The position numbers and the translations under genes are program-made. From Apostichopus parvimensis (lineage: Eukaryota > Echinodermata > Holothuroidea > Aspidochirotida > Stichopodidae): 25,169 nucleotides of DNA. Shown one piece after another: positions 1-9,791 of the stretch. The stretch spans positions 56,517-81,685 of the forward strand of contig KN886945.1 of the NCBI GenBank assembly GCA_000934455.1. The letters run 5' to 3'. Positions within the stretch are counted from its first letter, which is position 1. The number at the start of each line of letters is the position of its first letter. The notes beneath the pieces are model-generated. The model had not been told where the DNA came from. It did no database searches and saw only the letters and a program-made list of their open reading frames with translations.

Positions 1-128
1 TTAATTTAAAGCTACAGTATGTATTATGATCTGTATTACATAAAGGCATATTCCTTTGACAAGTTATTTAAATTACATTTGGCTTTTGCTCAGGTGAAGT
101 CAGTGTTATGTACAGTTGGGAATATATT

Positions 129-1971
129 TAGTGTTGCTACGATAATCGTTTTCAATATCGGTATCGGCCGATATTTGCAATATCGGCAGCATATCGTTAT
201 CGGTAAAATTTTGCCTAATTGCCGATAACAGCAAACCCAAATTGAACTTTTTTTTCACAGCAGAGCTACTTCTTTATACTTGCAATGATTTGTTAATCTG
301 CCCAAGATAACAAAAACGGGACGAAACTTTAAAAAAAAACACGAAGGAACAAAAAAGTACATCTGTAAAAAAATTAAGGAAAATTTCAGAAGAAAAGTTT
401 CAGAAACAAAAGAAATAAGTTTATACTCAATGCACAACGTATTCACTTGACTGTAAAAAAACTCTGAAAATCAGTAGAGAAATTACCAATTGTGTACGAA
501 AAGTAAGTTGGTACACCTTTCAAATTTTACGAAAGATCCAGCAAAACACTTTTGAAAAATTCACGCGAAAATGGCATATCGTGCTAAATGCAACTAATGC
601 CATGTAAATAAGGCTCTAGTACACCCAATTATGAATAAAACGTAAGACCACATCTGGTGTTAAGCGGGGGGAAAAGAAAGTATTTTCTACAATTTCAAAA
701 ATACGGAAAAATAATATCCTACCATAGTTAAGTGCATAGCAAATAGCCTAACCACCTCGTCGGTTACGATCTCACGTTACTACAAAAACTACTAAAAGAA
801 CATGGAAACAATCTTAAGCATTTAGTTAATCATGCCAAGTGGCCTAAAACATTTTATTACAAGGTTCACTTTCATAAAGATGGCCATACTGTAGCTATAG
901 GGGCCTTGATATCGTGCTATGCGTGTATGGTATGGACTGTGCCTCGTGTATCATGGGGAATACTCCATGAAACGTTTCTTGGAAACGTGCCAAAAAATGA
1001 TAACAAACAGGTGTTAGACAGGGGATGAGCTCACAGTTGTTGGGCAAGGTACCTGTGAAAATTCGCAGCACATGTACAGTAGCCTACCGTTAAACCGTAC
1101 TGCAGTTGTAAACTGATGTACGTATAGTGCACGCTATTCATTGTTAGGCAGGCTAGAAACGGGGCTTTGCCGAACGTTGTTTGTTTCATAATATCGGAAG
1201 TTTTGTAAGTTAAACTTTTTAAAAATTGTAAGACAGATTAAATCTCTTTTCATTTTATAACATAATATAGCTACTCTAACTTGTCATTTTAAAATTTTCA
1301 TCAGTTTCGTGACAATTTAAAATTAAAAAAGTTGTCAGTATTTTGCATCCTCAACTGTGAATTTTTTATTGCCAGACACACAAAAACACCAAAATTTTTT
1401 GAGGTCTTCGCCCCCTAAACCCCCACAAGGGGTTCCACCCCTTGACCCCACCATGGTTCTAGGGCGGGTCCCAGGACCCCACGCCTTTATGCTCGCACGC
1501 TACGCGTGCTCAGCGTGTTCGCTGCGCGAACACCGGCGGGAAATCGGCAGTGTGTTCGCTGGAAATTGAACAAGGTTTTCCAACACTGTTAAGCTACTTG
1601 TCAGTCTTTACGATGTTTTTACGATGTCAGTCTTTACGATGTCTTTACGGCTCACATTTACTGCGTCCATTTTATTATCGTGTGCAGCGCTACAGTGAAA
1701 AAGATTCCGGTTGGATTTCAATTACCATTCTCTTTTTCAAAACCAGGAAAAAAGTCATTCTTTTCAACTTAGGACAAAAGGAAAACAAAACACCATATTT
1801 TGTTGTTTACTTGAAGATTTATTTGTGAATGTATGCATGACTAAAAGTACGATTTTTGCCTTTATTTTGTCTGTTAAAAAATATCGGTATCGTATCGGTA
1901 TCGGACCGATATTGGGATGATAATATCGGATATCGGCCAAAACCGATATTGGTGATATCGGCGCAACACTA
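129..1971. mobile_element. Non-autonomous hAT-type DNA transposon, about 1.84 kb
   Basis: The ends are TAGTGTTGC (129-137) and GCAACACTA (1963-1971), a perfect 9-bp inverted pair. They are flanked by identical 8-bp direct repeats AATATATT at 121-128 and 1972-1979, the duplication size of the hAT superfamily. Because AATATATT is its own reverse complement, the inverted repeat looks 17 bp long. Both subterminal zones (about 150-226 and 1880-1962) are packed with TATCGG/CCGATA hexamers in both orientations, like transposase-binding subterminal repeats. The interior has no frame that resembles a transposase. The longest open frames, including a proline-rich one at 1357-1569 in a G+C-rich patch, look non-coding. 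It probably depends on an hAT transposase made elsewhere. The intact duplication suggests a fairly young insertion. Confidence 0.85.
1600..1650. repeat. Short direct repeat inside the hAT element
   Basis: The phrase TCAGTCTTTACGATGT occurs twice and TTTACGATGT or TTTACG recurs between and after, giving a small local tandem array in the right half of the transposon. Confidence 0.6.
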
Positions 1972-2197
1972 AATATATTTATTATTATGAGTAACAAGTG
2001 TTTTCTTATTATACTGTAAACTAGAAGATTTAATTTGCAACAATTGTGGAATTGCAATGCAGTTCAAGATGTAGGCCTATGGATTTAGCTGAAGTTTAGT
2101 TGACTACATTTAAGTTTAATATATTTAAAATTAAGAAATGTAAGTTCAGTTTAATATGTTACAACGGTTAGAAGTAAATAGAAAGCCTGTAGCCATG

Positions 2198-2699
2198 TGT
2201 TGATTATGGATGAACCATACCAACTGATAATGTTTGTCATAGTCTCAGATGACTATACAGTCTAAGAAACGAACACGCTAGAGCGGGAAGCCGGACGTAC
2301 TGTGCTTGCTTTTATGTTCCCAAGTTTTGGTGATTGAATTTTTCTTTTGACATATGTAACAATATGTGATTGAGTTGGTGTGCGCGTCAGTTGTGCATGT
2401 GTGAGGGTGTTGGGATTGTTTGTGTGTGTGTCGGTTGTGCGTATGGCTTGGAGTGCGTGATTTGTTTGAATGGTGCGTGTTTTCTTTAAATAGGGGGTGG
2501 AATGGATTGGGAGGCAGTTATTACAGAGTTGTTATAAAGTCAAGACGTGTTTTCATATCTTTGTGTGATTTAAGTTTATAAAGCCAAGACGTTTTCGATT
2601 TCTCTTGTAAGACTCCGTTGAAGTTTGAAAGAAATAAACTCTTCGACGTATTAACAAATAATAACCTCCCGTGACTGGATTTATTTATTTGTTACAACA
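2198..2699 (+). mobile_element. Probable solo or orphan LTR, about 500 bp
   Basis: The stretch starts with TGTTG and ends with CAACA, a 5-bp inverted pair of the TG...CA type. It holds a TTTAAATAG box near 2485, a 16-bp direct repeat (TTATAAAGTCAAGACG at 2532, one base different at 2576) and an AATAAA at 2633-2638, about 60 bp before the right end. That order of promoter-like box, polyadenylation signal and short tail matches U3-R-U5. After the end comes TAGTGG, which could be the start of a primer-binding site, but nothing beyond looks like gag or pol. I found no target-site duplication for these ends, so the left boundary is uncertain and this may be the remnant of a decayed element. Confidence 0.45.
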
Positions 2700-3135
2700 T
2701 AGTGGATGTCACATCATCAATGAATTAAATAGATATATAATTTAACAAAAGGAAATATGAAGTTACTTTCCAAGTATTCGATCTCATATTTCATTTCTTG
2801 CAGTGTTCCTAAGAGATCACATCATCATAGAATTTTCTAATTGAAAGCATATCTGCATAAACATTAAAACAAGTTGAAATGTTAACAAATCTCACCTACA
2901 CTTATCTGCCTTGTCATGTTTTGCATGTACAGTAGCCTACAGATTAACGAAGGGAAAAAAATATCTGCAATTTGACAATTTTGGTATGTTTATGTAAGTT
3001 CCTCGTGACTAGTCACCCTACCTTTTGACCAACGGTTGCTTTCTATTATTTACTGTACTACAGTATTACAGAAAAAGAAGTAATATTCAGTGTAGTGTCA
3101 TTACATTGAGGTGATTACTGAGAGAAGGTGTCATA
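2700..3135. other. AT-rich intergenic stretch, nothing recognised
   Basis: Between the LTR-like sequence and the SINE I see no coding frame, RNA gene or ordered repeat. Confidence 0.5.
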
Positions 3136-3369
3136 TGTATTTTCATCCTGTAAGCTGGAACTCACGAAGAAGCCATCATTGGCTTATCAAAGCCGCATGC
3201 TGACCGAAGTCAGTCTCTTTGATTCATATTTTAAAGTCCATGATTATGAATTTTCAATTGTCAACAACTCTGTAACTGGATGACATACATTTATCTTGGA
3301 GTGACTCGAACTCGGGACGTTAATTTATGACTGAAAGGCACAGGCGTTAACCACTGAGCTAACACTCCC
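3136..3369 (-). mobile_element. Candidate tRNA-derived SINE, full-length copy
   Basis: Read on the minus strand, 3369-3298 is tRNA-like. It opens GGGAGTG and closes CACTCC, giving an acceptor-like pairing of six of seven bases. It has an A-box-like TAGCTCAGTGGTTAACG (3361-3345) and a B-box-like GAGTTCGAGTC (3313-3303). These are the internal RNA polymerase III promoter elements of tRNA-type SINEs. The body then runs to a roughly 97-bp conserved block (3232-3136) that recurs at 17544-17643. That block contains CTGAC-TTCG-GTCAG, a stem closed by a cUUCGg tetraloop, and AAGCC/GGCTT, a second stem. The end is A/T-rich with ATACATATG. No target duplication was found. The alternative, an isolated tRNA pseudogene next to an unrelated repeat, is less likely given the shared strand and order. 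Confidence 0.65.
3298..3369 (-). other. tRNA-like head of the SINE (tRNA pseudogene)
   Basis: This is 72 nt with recognisable A and B boxes and an acceptor-like pairing. The anticodon arm does not fold cleanly, and the first base pair of the acceptor is mismatched. I therefore call it a tRNA-derived promoter head and not a working tRNA. Confidence 0.6.
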
Positions 3370-3488
3370 TAATACAACATACTCCCTAATACTCCTTTAT
3401 ACAACAGATATAACAGAAGGAATCAAGTTGTGAAGAAAACTCGGCTATCCTTCCCTGCTGATGCTTAACCATCCATCTGTCCAATTAA

Positions 3489-3519
3489 ATGGAACAGGAA
3501 GGAAAAAGAAGAGGATTCG
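3489..3519 (+). CDS. CMC1: CMC1 coding exon 1 (predicted)
   Basis: ATG follows an in-frame TAA. Ten codons (MEQEGKRRGF) plus one base precede GTAAGT at 3520, and that one-base overhang is exactly what the acceptor of exon 2 needs (G|CG, alanine). There is no homology support for these residues, because the family N-terminus is variable. The 5' UTR start is unknown. Confidence 0.6.
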
Positions 3520-6500
3520 GTAAGTTCTTTACACCATTTTATATCATCACGTGTGTGGTATCCATCCCCCTACATGTTTACTTATGCATTTTAAGATAGC
3601 GCCACCTTTTGTAACCCAAGATGGCCGCCACAGATATATCAAAGATGTAATCATATAACAGAATAAACTGCAGAGAATAAGCAAGCCCACTGCCTCCATT
3701 TATAGACAAAAGGTTATAACAATGTGGTGTTGGATGTTTCGTATCCAGGTGTCCATGTGGTGTGATAGCAATGGAGGTGAAGAGTGAGAACTTGGGATTC
3801 ACTCAAATTGCCGGAGGGTATTATGAGCTATATTTTTGAGGGCTACAGTATTTCGCACAGTTATTTGAGGAAGGAGCTGGGGGAGGGGACATTGTGAAGG
3901 AGTTGGGTTTGGGGGCAGGTACAATGGAGAAGTAAAAGTTGCTTATGAGGAAGGGGAACGAACCCCTATCATTCCCCTCACCACTTCCTTTGCAGCCATT
4001 TTCCTTTACTCTCTTTTACAAAAATCCTGTGTAGGATTCGTCCACAATTTTTACCACCTTGACAGAAACCCCCCTTTTTTTTCATTTTTAAGTAACCCGG
4101 AAAGAGTGAGGATAACATGTGTTATGTCACTTATTCTTCAAACACAAGAACCACCATCTTATCTGTCATAGTTTGGACTGTGTTAGGTCAAAGTATATAC
4201 TGCAGCAGTTTACTGGCACCCACCACCAGCTTAGTAAACTGAACAGTTCCACTGGATGTAAAAGTATTTATTAGTGAAAGATACAGCCGTTCAAACTCTT
4301 TCTTCCGCGTTGATTTGTGACTAGTTTAGCATCACAGTACAAGTACTGTACCTGCTTTAGGTAGTCTGTTTACTGCACACATAGTTTGTTACACTGTGTT
4401 CTTAATTCACGTCAGCTTTACATTTTAATCCCGAGTTTAATCAAGTTGGAATGATGAATATATATACAAAACAAACTGTGTGATTCAGAGTAACATAACT
4501 GATAATACATACATGTATGTTGTTTATCTGAAACCGGAATTCAATGTTAACAAATTTTTTCTCTTCTCTATCAAAGCGTGGGAGGAAGATGAGAATTTTT
4601 TACGGAAAGTTGAGATCAACGTTTTGATTCCCAAGAAGATAAGAGAAAAGGCCCGAGTTGAATGCAAGGAATATGTTGATGGTAAGTAGTACACTACTGA
4701 ATCATAGTGCAATTAATTTCATTTTTAAAATTATGCACTCAAATATTTATGCTAGAAATACACCAGAAACGGTTACAACACTGCTAAACAACTCTGTTAA
4801 TGTTGGACTCGACATTTAGTCATGGCCATTTTCCAGTGTTTTAGCTCAATAATGCAAGTTTTATCATATAAAAAATATATAAGAGAATGATTTCTTATCC
4901 CGAGCAATTATTTGATCGATATGATCAATGTGTGATTATCAGGGGAGAGGGGAGGGATGGTGGGAGGGGTGTTAGAGGAAGCAGCTGTGTCTCTTCTTCA
5001 ACTTGGCCTGTGTTTAGAGAAGGGGCTATGAGATCAACAGTAATGATGCTGAAACTGCAGATTTTTCATGTAAACTGTGCAGAGGAGTATAGAAAATAGA
5101 GTTAGTATTGGAGCTTAATTAGTAGGGAGGAAGAAGTATTTGAGTGTGGATGGAAATGATGTGTGATGAAGAGAGGAGTGGTCAAAGGTCAGGGAGTGGG
5201 GGGGGGGATGGGTTTGTCATTCCCTTCTTGGATGTTAAGACCATGAGGTGGCATGGTGCGTTGGTGCATCCACAACCTTTCCCTGCTAAGGGGCACAGAA
5301 TCAAGGGGGGGGGGTATCTAAACATTGGACACCTAGTAGAATCTTGTCAGACATATTGTGCTAGAACAGTGTAAAAAACTGTTAAGTAATTAATTTTCTA
5401 AATGAATATGGCAATTTTGGCAATTGACCACATCACTATAGTTTCTCTGTTAGGTCAGTTTTGTCTTAACATTAAGTTTTTTATTAAGGAGATATAATCA
5501 ATCATTAACATTCCCTTTAGCTTTCACCGAGTGTTGCTCGTCGTCTGGTATCGGCATGGTCGTCAAATGTCGCAAACAGAATTCCACCCTCAAAGCTTGT
5601 CTGACCAAGTAGTAAGTATAGTGTTACCTCATTGTTGTGTTGAAGTAACACCTGATGATATTAATATTCAATAATATAATAACTTTTCATACATAAACCA
5701 GGGGCGTAGCCAGTATGTAGCACTGTAGGCCGGGCCTACACTTTTTTTGGCCAAGTTATCTTTTTTTAAAAACACCCATAATTCAAATCCATAAGCTTGT
5801 ACCTTGCTAATTTTAAATACATTATGTAGTATTGTATTTTAACTCGTTTGTTTGTGGGTGTAAAAGTGATACTGAATGAGGCGTCTCAAGTTAGCAAGAT
5901 GCCAGGGAACCAGAATGCACACTCGGGAAGGGCCGTTTCCGGCCATCTGGAGGTTTGTAAAACCAAAAATGTTCTTGTACGCTTCCCGCCAACCGATGGT
6001 GGCGCTCCGCTCAGATAGTCGTGCCGACAACTTTGAAAATCCTGGCTACGCCCCTGTAAACAGTATTTCAAACCAAATGAACTGTTCATGGGTTAAGTAC
6101 ATCACAGTGATATCATCATTGCAAGTAATCTTCAAAAGCTTTACTTTTCTAAATTATAAGAGATCTTCTTGTTTGATTTGTCCTTGAAACTTGGTTCATT
6201 TGGAATGTTTGCTTAGCTGCCAAGGTTCTCTGTATTGATTAATTCATGAAAATGCCAACTGTTTGCAAAACATTATTTTCCTTTGTGAATGAGTGAATTA
6301 AATATTATAAAGGTAAGCAAAATGAATTTTCAGCTGAATAGCAGTAATGACAACAGTCACCCTGTTGCCAGATGCATTTACAAAATACCACCAAATTTGG
6401 AAAATTCCTATTTACTTCTCTCCTCTCCGAGCTGTCTCTATTCTACATTTGCCAACTGCGCAAAGTACTTTTACGACGTGGTTTTGACCGAAAGATGCCC

Positions 6501-6840
6501 AAAAAAATTCTGGCAATTTGATGAAGCGACCAACAACCTCAGCCACCGAAAATATCCTTGGAAATCAATTTATGAGACACCCACATATTACAATTCGTCT
6601 ACTTTATTTAATGGTATACAAAGATAGTTTAATTATGTCTGATAAAAGAGAAATTAAAATTGAGTTTTTTTACAGCTGGAATAATCACTTCTGGGTTTTT
6701 GTTCTCTCCTCAGCTACCATGACCCCGAATTCTTTGACATGTGCAAGAAAGAATATCTGGAGGAGAGAAAGAACTTTCGAGAGACGGGGATAAAACAAAA
6801 GGACTTACCTGCGACACAAAGCAAGAGCGAGGCCACGTGA
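3489..6840 (+). CDS. CMC1: CMC1-like twin CX9C cytochrome c oxidase assembly protein, four exons
   Basis: CMC1 family proteins are imported into the mitochondrial intermembrane space, oxidised by the Mia40 relay, and help early cytochrome c oxidase assembly by stabilising newly made COX1. The joined coding exons are 3489-3519, 4577-4681, 5521-5611 and 6714-6840, giving 117 residues and ending in TGA. Cysteines 40/50 and 62/72 form two CX9C motifs; C51 and C86 are extra. I recognise the family from the pre-motif segment VLIPKKIREKA, the core MVVKCRKQNS and the downstream DPEFF...CKKEYLEER. Human CMC1, as remembered, is 106 residues, so this protein is slightly longer, mainly at the N-terminus. 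The start follows an in-frame TAA directly (3486-3488). Exon 1 rests only on a phase-matched donor and is the weakest part. Candidate poly(A) signals lie at 7345-7350 and 7492-7497. Confidence 0.88.
4577..4681 (+). CDS. CMC1: CMC1 coding exon 2
   Basis: A pyrimidine tract and TCAAAG precede 4577, and G|GTAAGT follows 4681. The 105-nt exon keeps phase 1 at both ends. It encodes WEEDENFLRKVE followed by the conserved VLIPKKIREKA and the first cysteine of CX9C motif 1. Unspliced, the frame stops at TAG 4687-4689. Confidence 0.88.
4840..5380. other. CMC1 intron 2 with purine-rich patch
   Basis: This part of intron 2 has strongly purine-skewed G-rich runs (about 4940-4980 and 5110-5215, with G tracts near 5198 and 5306). 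Open frames here are short and show no protein character. Confidence 0.4.
5521..5611 (+). CDS. CMC1: CMC1 coding exon 3
   Basis: CCCTTTAG precedes 5521 and GTAAGTA follows 5611. The 91-nt exon completes CX9C motif 1 (ECC) and carries all of motif 2 (KC to AC). It ends with two bases of a tyrosine codon finished by exon 4. Confidence 0.9.
5699..6056. mobile_element. hAT-type MITE, 358 bp, in CMC1 intron 3
   Basis: Perfect 15-bp terminal inverted repeats CAGGGGCGTAGCCAG lie at 5699-5713 and, reversed, at 6042-6056. CAGGGG...CCCCTG ends are common in hAT-derived MITEs. TAAAC stands directly before the left end (5694-5698) and directly after the right end (6057-6061), a 5-bp duplication; classical hAT elements give 8 bp. 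The interior has no transposase frame. It lies between coding exons 3 and 4 of CMC1 and leaves the coding phases intact. Confidence 0.85.
6714..6840 (+). CDS. CMC1: CMC1 coding exon 4 and stop
   Basis: The acceptor TCTCTCCTCAG ends at 6713. The exon encodes YYHDPEFFDMCKKEYLEER and an R/E/T-rich tail, then TGA at 6838-6840. The run DPxF..xCKxEYLxER is the conserved end of the family. Confidence 0.9.
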
Positions 6841-7344
6841 TAGTCTGTCCGGATGAAAGGAATTGTATCTATGAAAGCGAGGCAATGGGACAGTATGTCG
6901 TGACAGACAATTATGGATTGGCTATTTTACTCGAAAGCTAATGTATAAAACTGAGTGCGACTTCCAACTGTTATGAGCAGATGGAAATTAGTTCTATCAT
7001 TTATAAACAGTGGGAAGGTGGACTGACAATTTTTTTTTTTTTTTTTGGAATCACTATTCTCATTACCTTGTGAATTATGATGTAAATTTTGAAAATATCA
7101 CCTGCATGAAATGTCAGAGGATAATCTATGTTACATGAGTTCATCAAGAGTAGAAGTGTGTATGATTGACAGGGCCTTCGGGTGCAACCAGTGTTGTATA
7201 TCATTAATGCAGCACTAATACTACTACTGTACCCTCTTCCCCCACCAAACGGTACCATTTCATTTCATAAAATATCTCTAAACAGGAAGTTCCCCAATAC
7301 ATCGAACGACGTGAAACCAAATTCTATTTGCACACCTAAAAGAA

Positions 7345-7350
7345 AATAAA
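7345..7350 (+). terminator. Candidate poly(A) signal of CMC1
   Basis: First AATAAA I see after the CMC1 stop, 505 nt downstream. A second AATAAA lies at 7492-7497. The sequence does not decide which is used. Confidence 0.4.
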
Positions 7351-7500
7351 GCAATCGTGAGAAAGTAATCCAAATTGTTCTGTGTTTCTTTACCAAAGCT
7401 GTATGATTAAATGATCTGCAAGTGAGCGTCCGTTGAAAAGTAAAATGCTTATTATAGTGTCATCCCTTATTGCATCCAAGCTTATGATGGTAATAAAATT

Positions 7501-7607
7501 TTGATTTTTTTTTTTTTGATTGATAGATTGAATTGATAGATTAATAGATTGATAGATTAATAAATTGATAGATTGATTGATAGATTAGATTGATTTGATA
7601 GATTGAA
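7501..7607. repeat. T-tract followed by GATT/GATA simple repeat
   Basis: A T-tract is followed by about 90 bp of degenerate TTGATAGA and TTGATTGA units, right after the CMC1 3' region. Confidence 0.85.
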
Positions 7608-8291
7608 ACTAATGGCTTAAATTATTTTAAAAAGTCTCACAGTTGGCAAATGCATTTTGGCAGTGGCACTACCACCTTTCTTTGTGTGGAGGGCACCCAG
7701 GGGAAGGGGATGCCCTATCCCCACACCCCCCACCTCAAACCTACCTTTGAGAAGTTTTGGTATAATGAAGGGTGCTACAATGGTGCTTCATTTTGTGGCT
7801 TACATGTTATATATTTAACTACTGTACACTAGGAATTTTTGGAATATTTTGACTGCTAACTGGAGGAGTGGTAGAGGGTGAGTGAAATCCCCCTGATTTT
7901 ATTCTGGGGGATTCAACTCTCCCCAGAAGTATACATGCTTGCTCCCCTACTTTGTGGGTAGCAGCAAAATACCTACTAAGACTTGAGGGTCCATTATGTG
8001 ACCTTTTCAACATGTTTTGAGGCAAAATAAGTAACATACCGCAACCTGGTTAGTGCATGTCCACCTGAAAGATAAACCCCTATTGAAGTGACTTTTTTTG
8101 ACATGTTTCAGCAGTCATAATCATTAGCTTTTATGTTGAAGAGGATGAAATTTAATACTACTGATGGTCTAAAACATCAGGATGATTTAGGATTTGAGAT
8201 ATTCTGTGGAGAAACTGGAAGCTTCCATAACATGAGATGACACATGGGTAGGGAGGAGGTACTATGCTAAACTTTCACCTCTTCTAGCTCC
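7608..8291. other. Intergenic stretch, no gene
   Basis: I see no supportable gene. One local hairpin stands out: AATCCCCC (7886-7893) against GGGGGATT (7906-7913), 8-bp arms with a 12-nt loop. Confidence 0.4.
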
Positions 8292-8657
8292 AAATAATAA
8301 TAATAACAAATGAGACTTATATAGCGCCAAATCAGTAGACAAAAGTCACTGCTCAAGGCGCTTTACAGAGAAAGCAGATTAATTTACAAAAGAACAAGTG
8401 AAAATATGGGTCTTAAGTAGTTTAGAGCATGTTCGAATGTGATCTGGTAACTTGTTCCAGAGATAAGAGCCAGAGTATTCGAAGCTTCTGTAACTATAGG
8501 TCTTCAAGCATGGTTTAGGAACAGTTAAATACAGTTTGTTGTGAGTTGGAATATATGGCAAGAGAAGTTGCGACAGGTACACAGGCTGTTCCAGATGATG
8601 AGCACAAAATCTTAGCAGACATAGTGGGTACATTTGTGTCATGATAAACCAAGCCAT
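8292..8657 (-). mobile_element. 5'-truncated CR1-like LINE, C-terminal end of reverse transcriptase ORF plus 3' tail
   Basis: The minus-strand frame 8657-8379 ends in a segment typical of the extreme C-terminus of CR1/L2-type ORF2: PVYLSQLLLPY, then LKTY..RSFEYSG, then SYLWNKLPDHIR and LLKTHIF before the stop. Downstream on the same strand come GTAAAGCGCC and TTGGCGCTATATAAGT, and then an (ATT)n tail at 8307-8292, the usual tail of such elements. Everything 5' of this, including the catalytic reverse transcriptase domain, is missing. The 5' breakpoint is near 8657 but not exact. The spacing before KLLKTHIF is shorter than usual, suggesting an internal deletion. This is dead on arrival in the usual LINE manner, with no expected activity. 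Confidence 0.8.
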
Positions 8658-8748
8658 CAGCTATCACATTGTATGTAGGTTATTTCAGTGGAAAGATTCC
8701 ATATATCCTAGCTCTAGCTACCATATAAAGTGATGAATTTTATAGTTC

Positions 8749-9108
8749 TTAAAGGGAGTAAAGTCTCGCGCACAAAGAAATGTCTCATGCTGGTAATCTG
8801 ACCTAGTTTCGAATGAGGTGTAACAGAAGTATTAGACACCACCATCGATCCCAGAAAAGACACACACACAGCTTGCTACCATTGGTAATTAGACACTAGT
8901 GTACAGTCAATACATATAGCTACGGTCAATACCCACAACACAGTGTACATAGCAGCGATGGACATCTCAGGTCTAGATAAAATATAATAAGGTATCACGT
9001 TTCATTACTGTCTGCATTTTGTAGCGACAAGTAGAAAACTTCACTTGCAAGTAACAGAAAGTTAACTTTTTCAGCACGTGGTTTGGGGCGAGTCTTCAAT
9101 GCCTTTAA
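8749..9108 (+). mobile_element. TTAA-flanked MITE, copy A
   Basis: The element is bounded by TTAA at 8749-8752 and 9105-9108. Imperfect inverted ends extend at least 28 bp: TTAAAGGGAGTAAAG at the left against TTAAAGGCATTGAAG read inward from the right, continuing into CTCGC on both sides. The same roughly 360-bp sequence occurs reversed at 24017-24382. TTAA flanks with inverted ends and no coding frame point to a piggyBac-type or other TTAA-targeting non-autonomous transposon. The sequence cannot tell whether TTAA is target duplication or part of the repeat. Confidence 0.75.
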
Positions 9109-9608
9109 GTCAAGGGAGGAATTAATTGTGGCATGATACCTATAGATCTAATAACCTGTAAGAAAGGCAAATTTTTAAAAAAGGTTTACCATGTCATGTT
9201 CAAGTTTTCCAGATGGATGCAGAAAATGTTATCAAAATAATTGGGAAGAGGAAAGACAAGATTATCTCGTTAAGTAATTGGACTAAGAGAACAAAAATTT
9301 AATTTTCATTATTTTATTATTAATTAAAGAAAAAACAGACAAATTATCGTTTTTGTTTTCTTTTTCAAACTGAAAGAATCTTTATTAAGGCACCAGTGGT
9401 CGTACTTGTGCATAGCCTTTTTGCATAAAAAAACAAAACAAAGAAATAAAATAAAAAGTAAAGAAAATTTCATGATCATGATTGACTAACCTTACTTTAC
9501 CCTACATTAATGATACAGAAATAATAGAAAATTAAATAAAAAAAAAAAATTATTTCGTTATTTCAACTTCCGAGCATTTTACACCATGTAAACATTTTGA
9601 AGAGCTGA
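9109..9608. other. AT-rich intergenic stretch, nothing recognised
   Basis: Very A/T-rich with several poly-A and poly-T runs (for example near 9537-9550). No gene seen. Confidence 0.5.
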
Positions 9609-9791
9609 AATCAAGATGTGGATGTCGGGCGATATTTTGACAGCAACGAACCGACTTCAACCGATTTTACTGATATGAAGGAACTTGTAGTTGAAATCGG
9701 TAAGGAAGCACAGGAATGTGAACATCGATGTTTCCTCGATACGAACGAAAGGATACAGATGGTGGAATTTGTTAATGTTTATAAGGAATGA
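9609..9791 (+). other. Orphan open frame, possible exon relic
   Basis: Sixty codons are open between TGA 9606-9608 and TGA 9789-9791. The segment is less A/T-rich than its surroundings, and the residues look protein-like (for example MKELVVEIGKEA and ERIQMVEFVNVYKE). There is no starting ATG at the head and I recognise no family. It could be a terminal exon or pseudogene fragment, or chance. Confidence 0.2.

Noticed and set aside
1357..1569. Proline-rich 70-codon frame inside the hAT element
   Set aside because: It arises from a G+C-rich repeat patch and has no transposase motif; similar patches occur in non-coding parts of such elements.
3298..3369. Functional tRNA gene
   Set aside because: No clean anticodon arm, an acceptor mismatch, and continuity with a SINE-like body.
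4480..4689. 69-codon open frame taken as a gene by itself
   Set aside because: Only 4577-4681 is conserved. The first part is intron read-through before the acceptor, and the end runs into the donor GTAAGT.
6289..6627. 112-codon plus-strand frame in CMC1 intron 3
   Set aside because: Composition is close to the AT-rich background, no family is recognised, and another frame overlaps it. It lies inside an intron defined by convincing exons. Kept out as probable chance.
7001..7258. 85-codon minus-strand frame after CMC1
   Set aside because: It lies in the CMC1 3' region and begins or ends in homopolymer (poly-K from a T run); no protein features.
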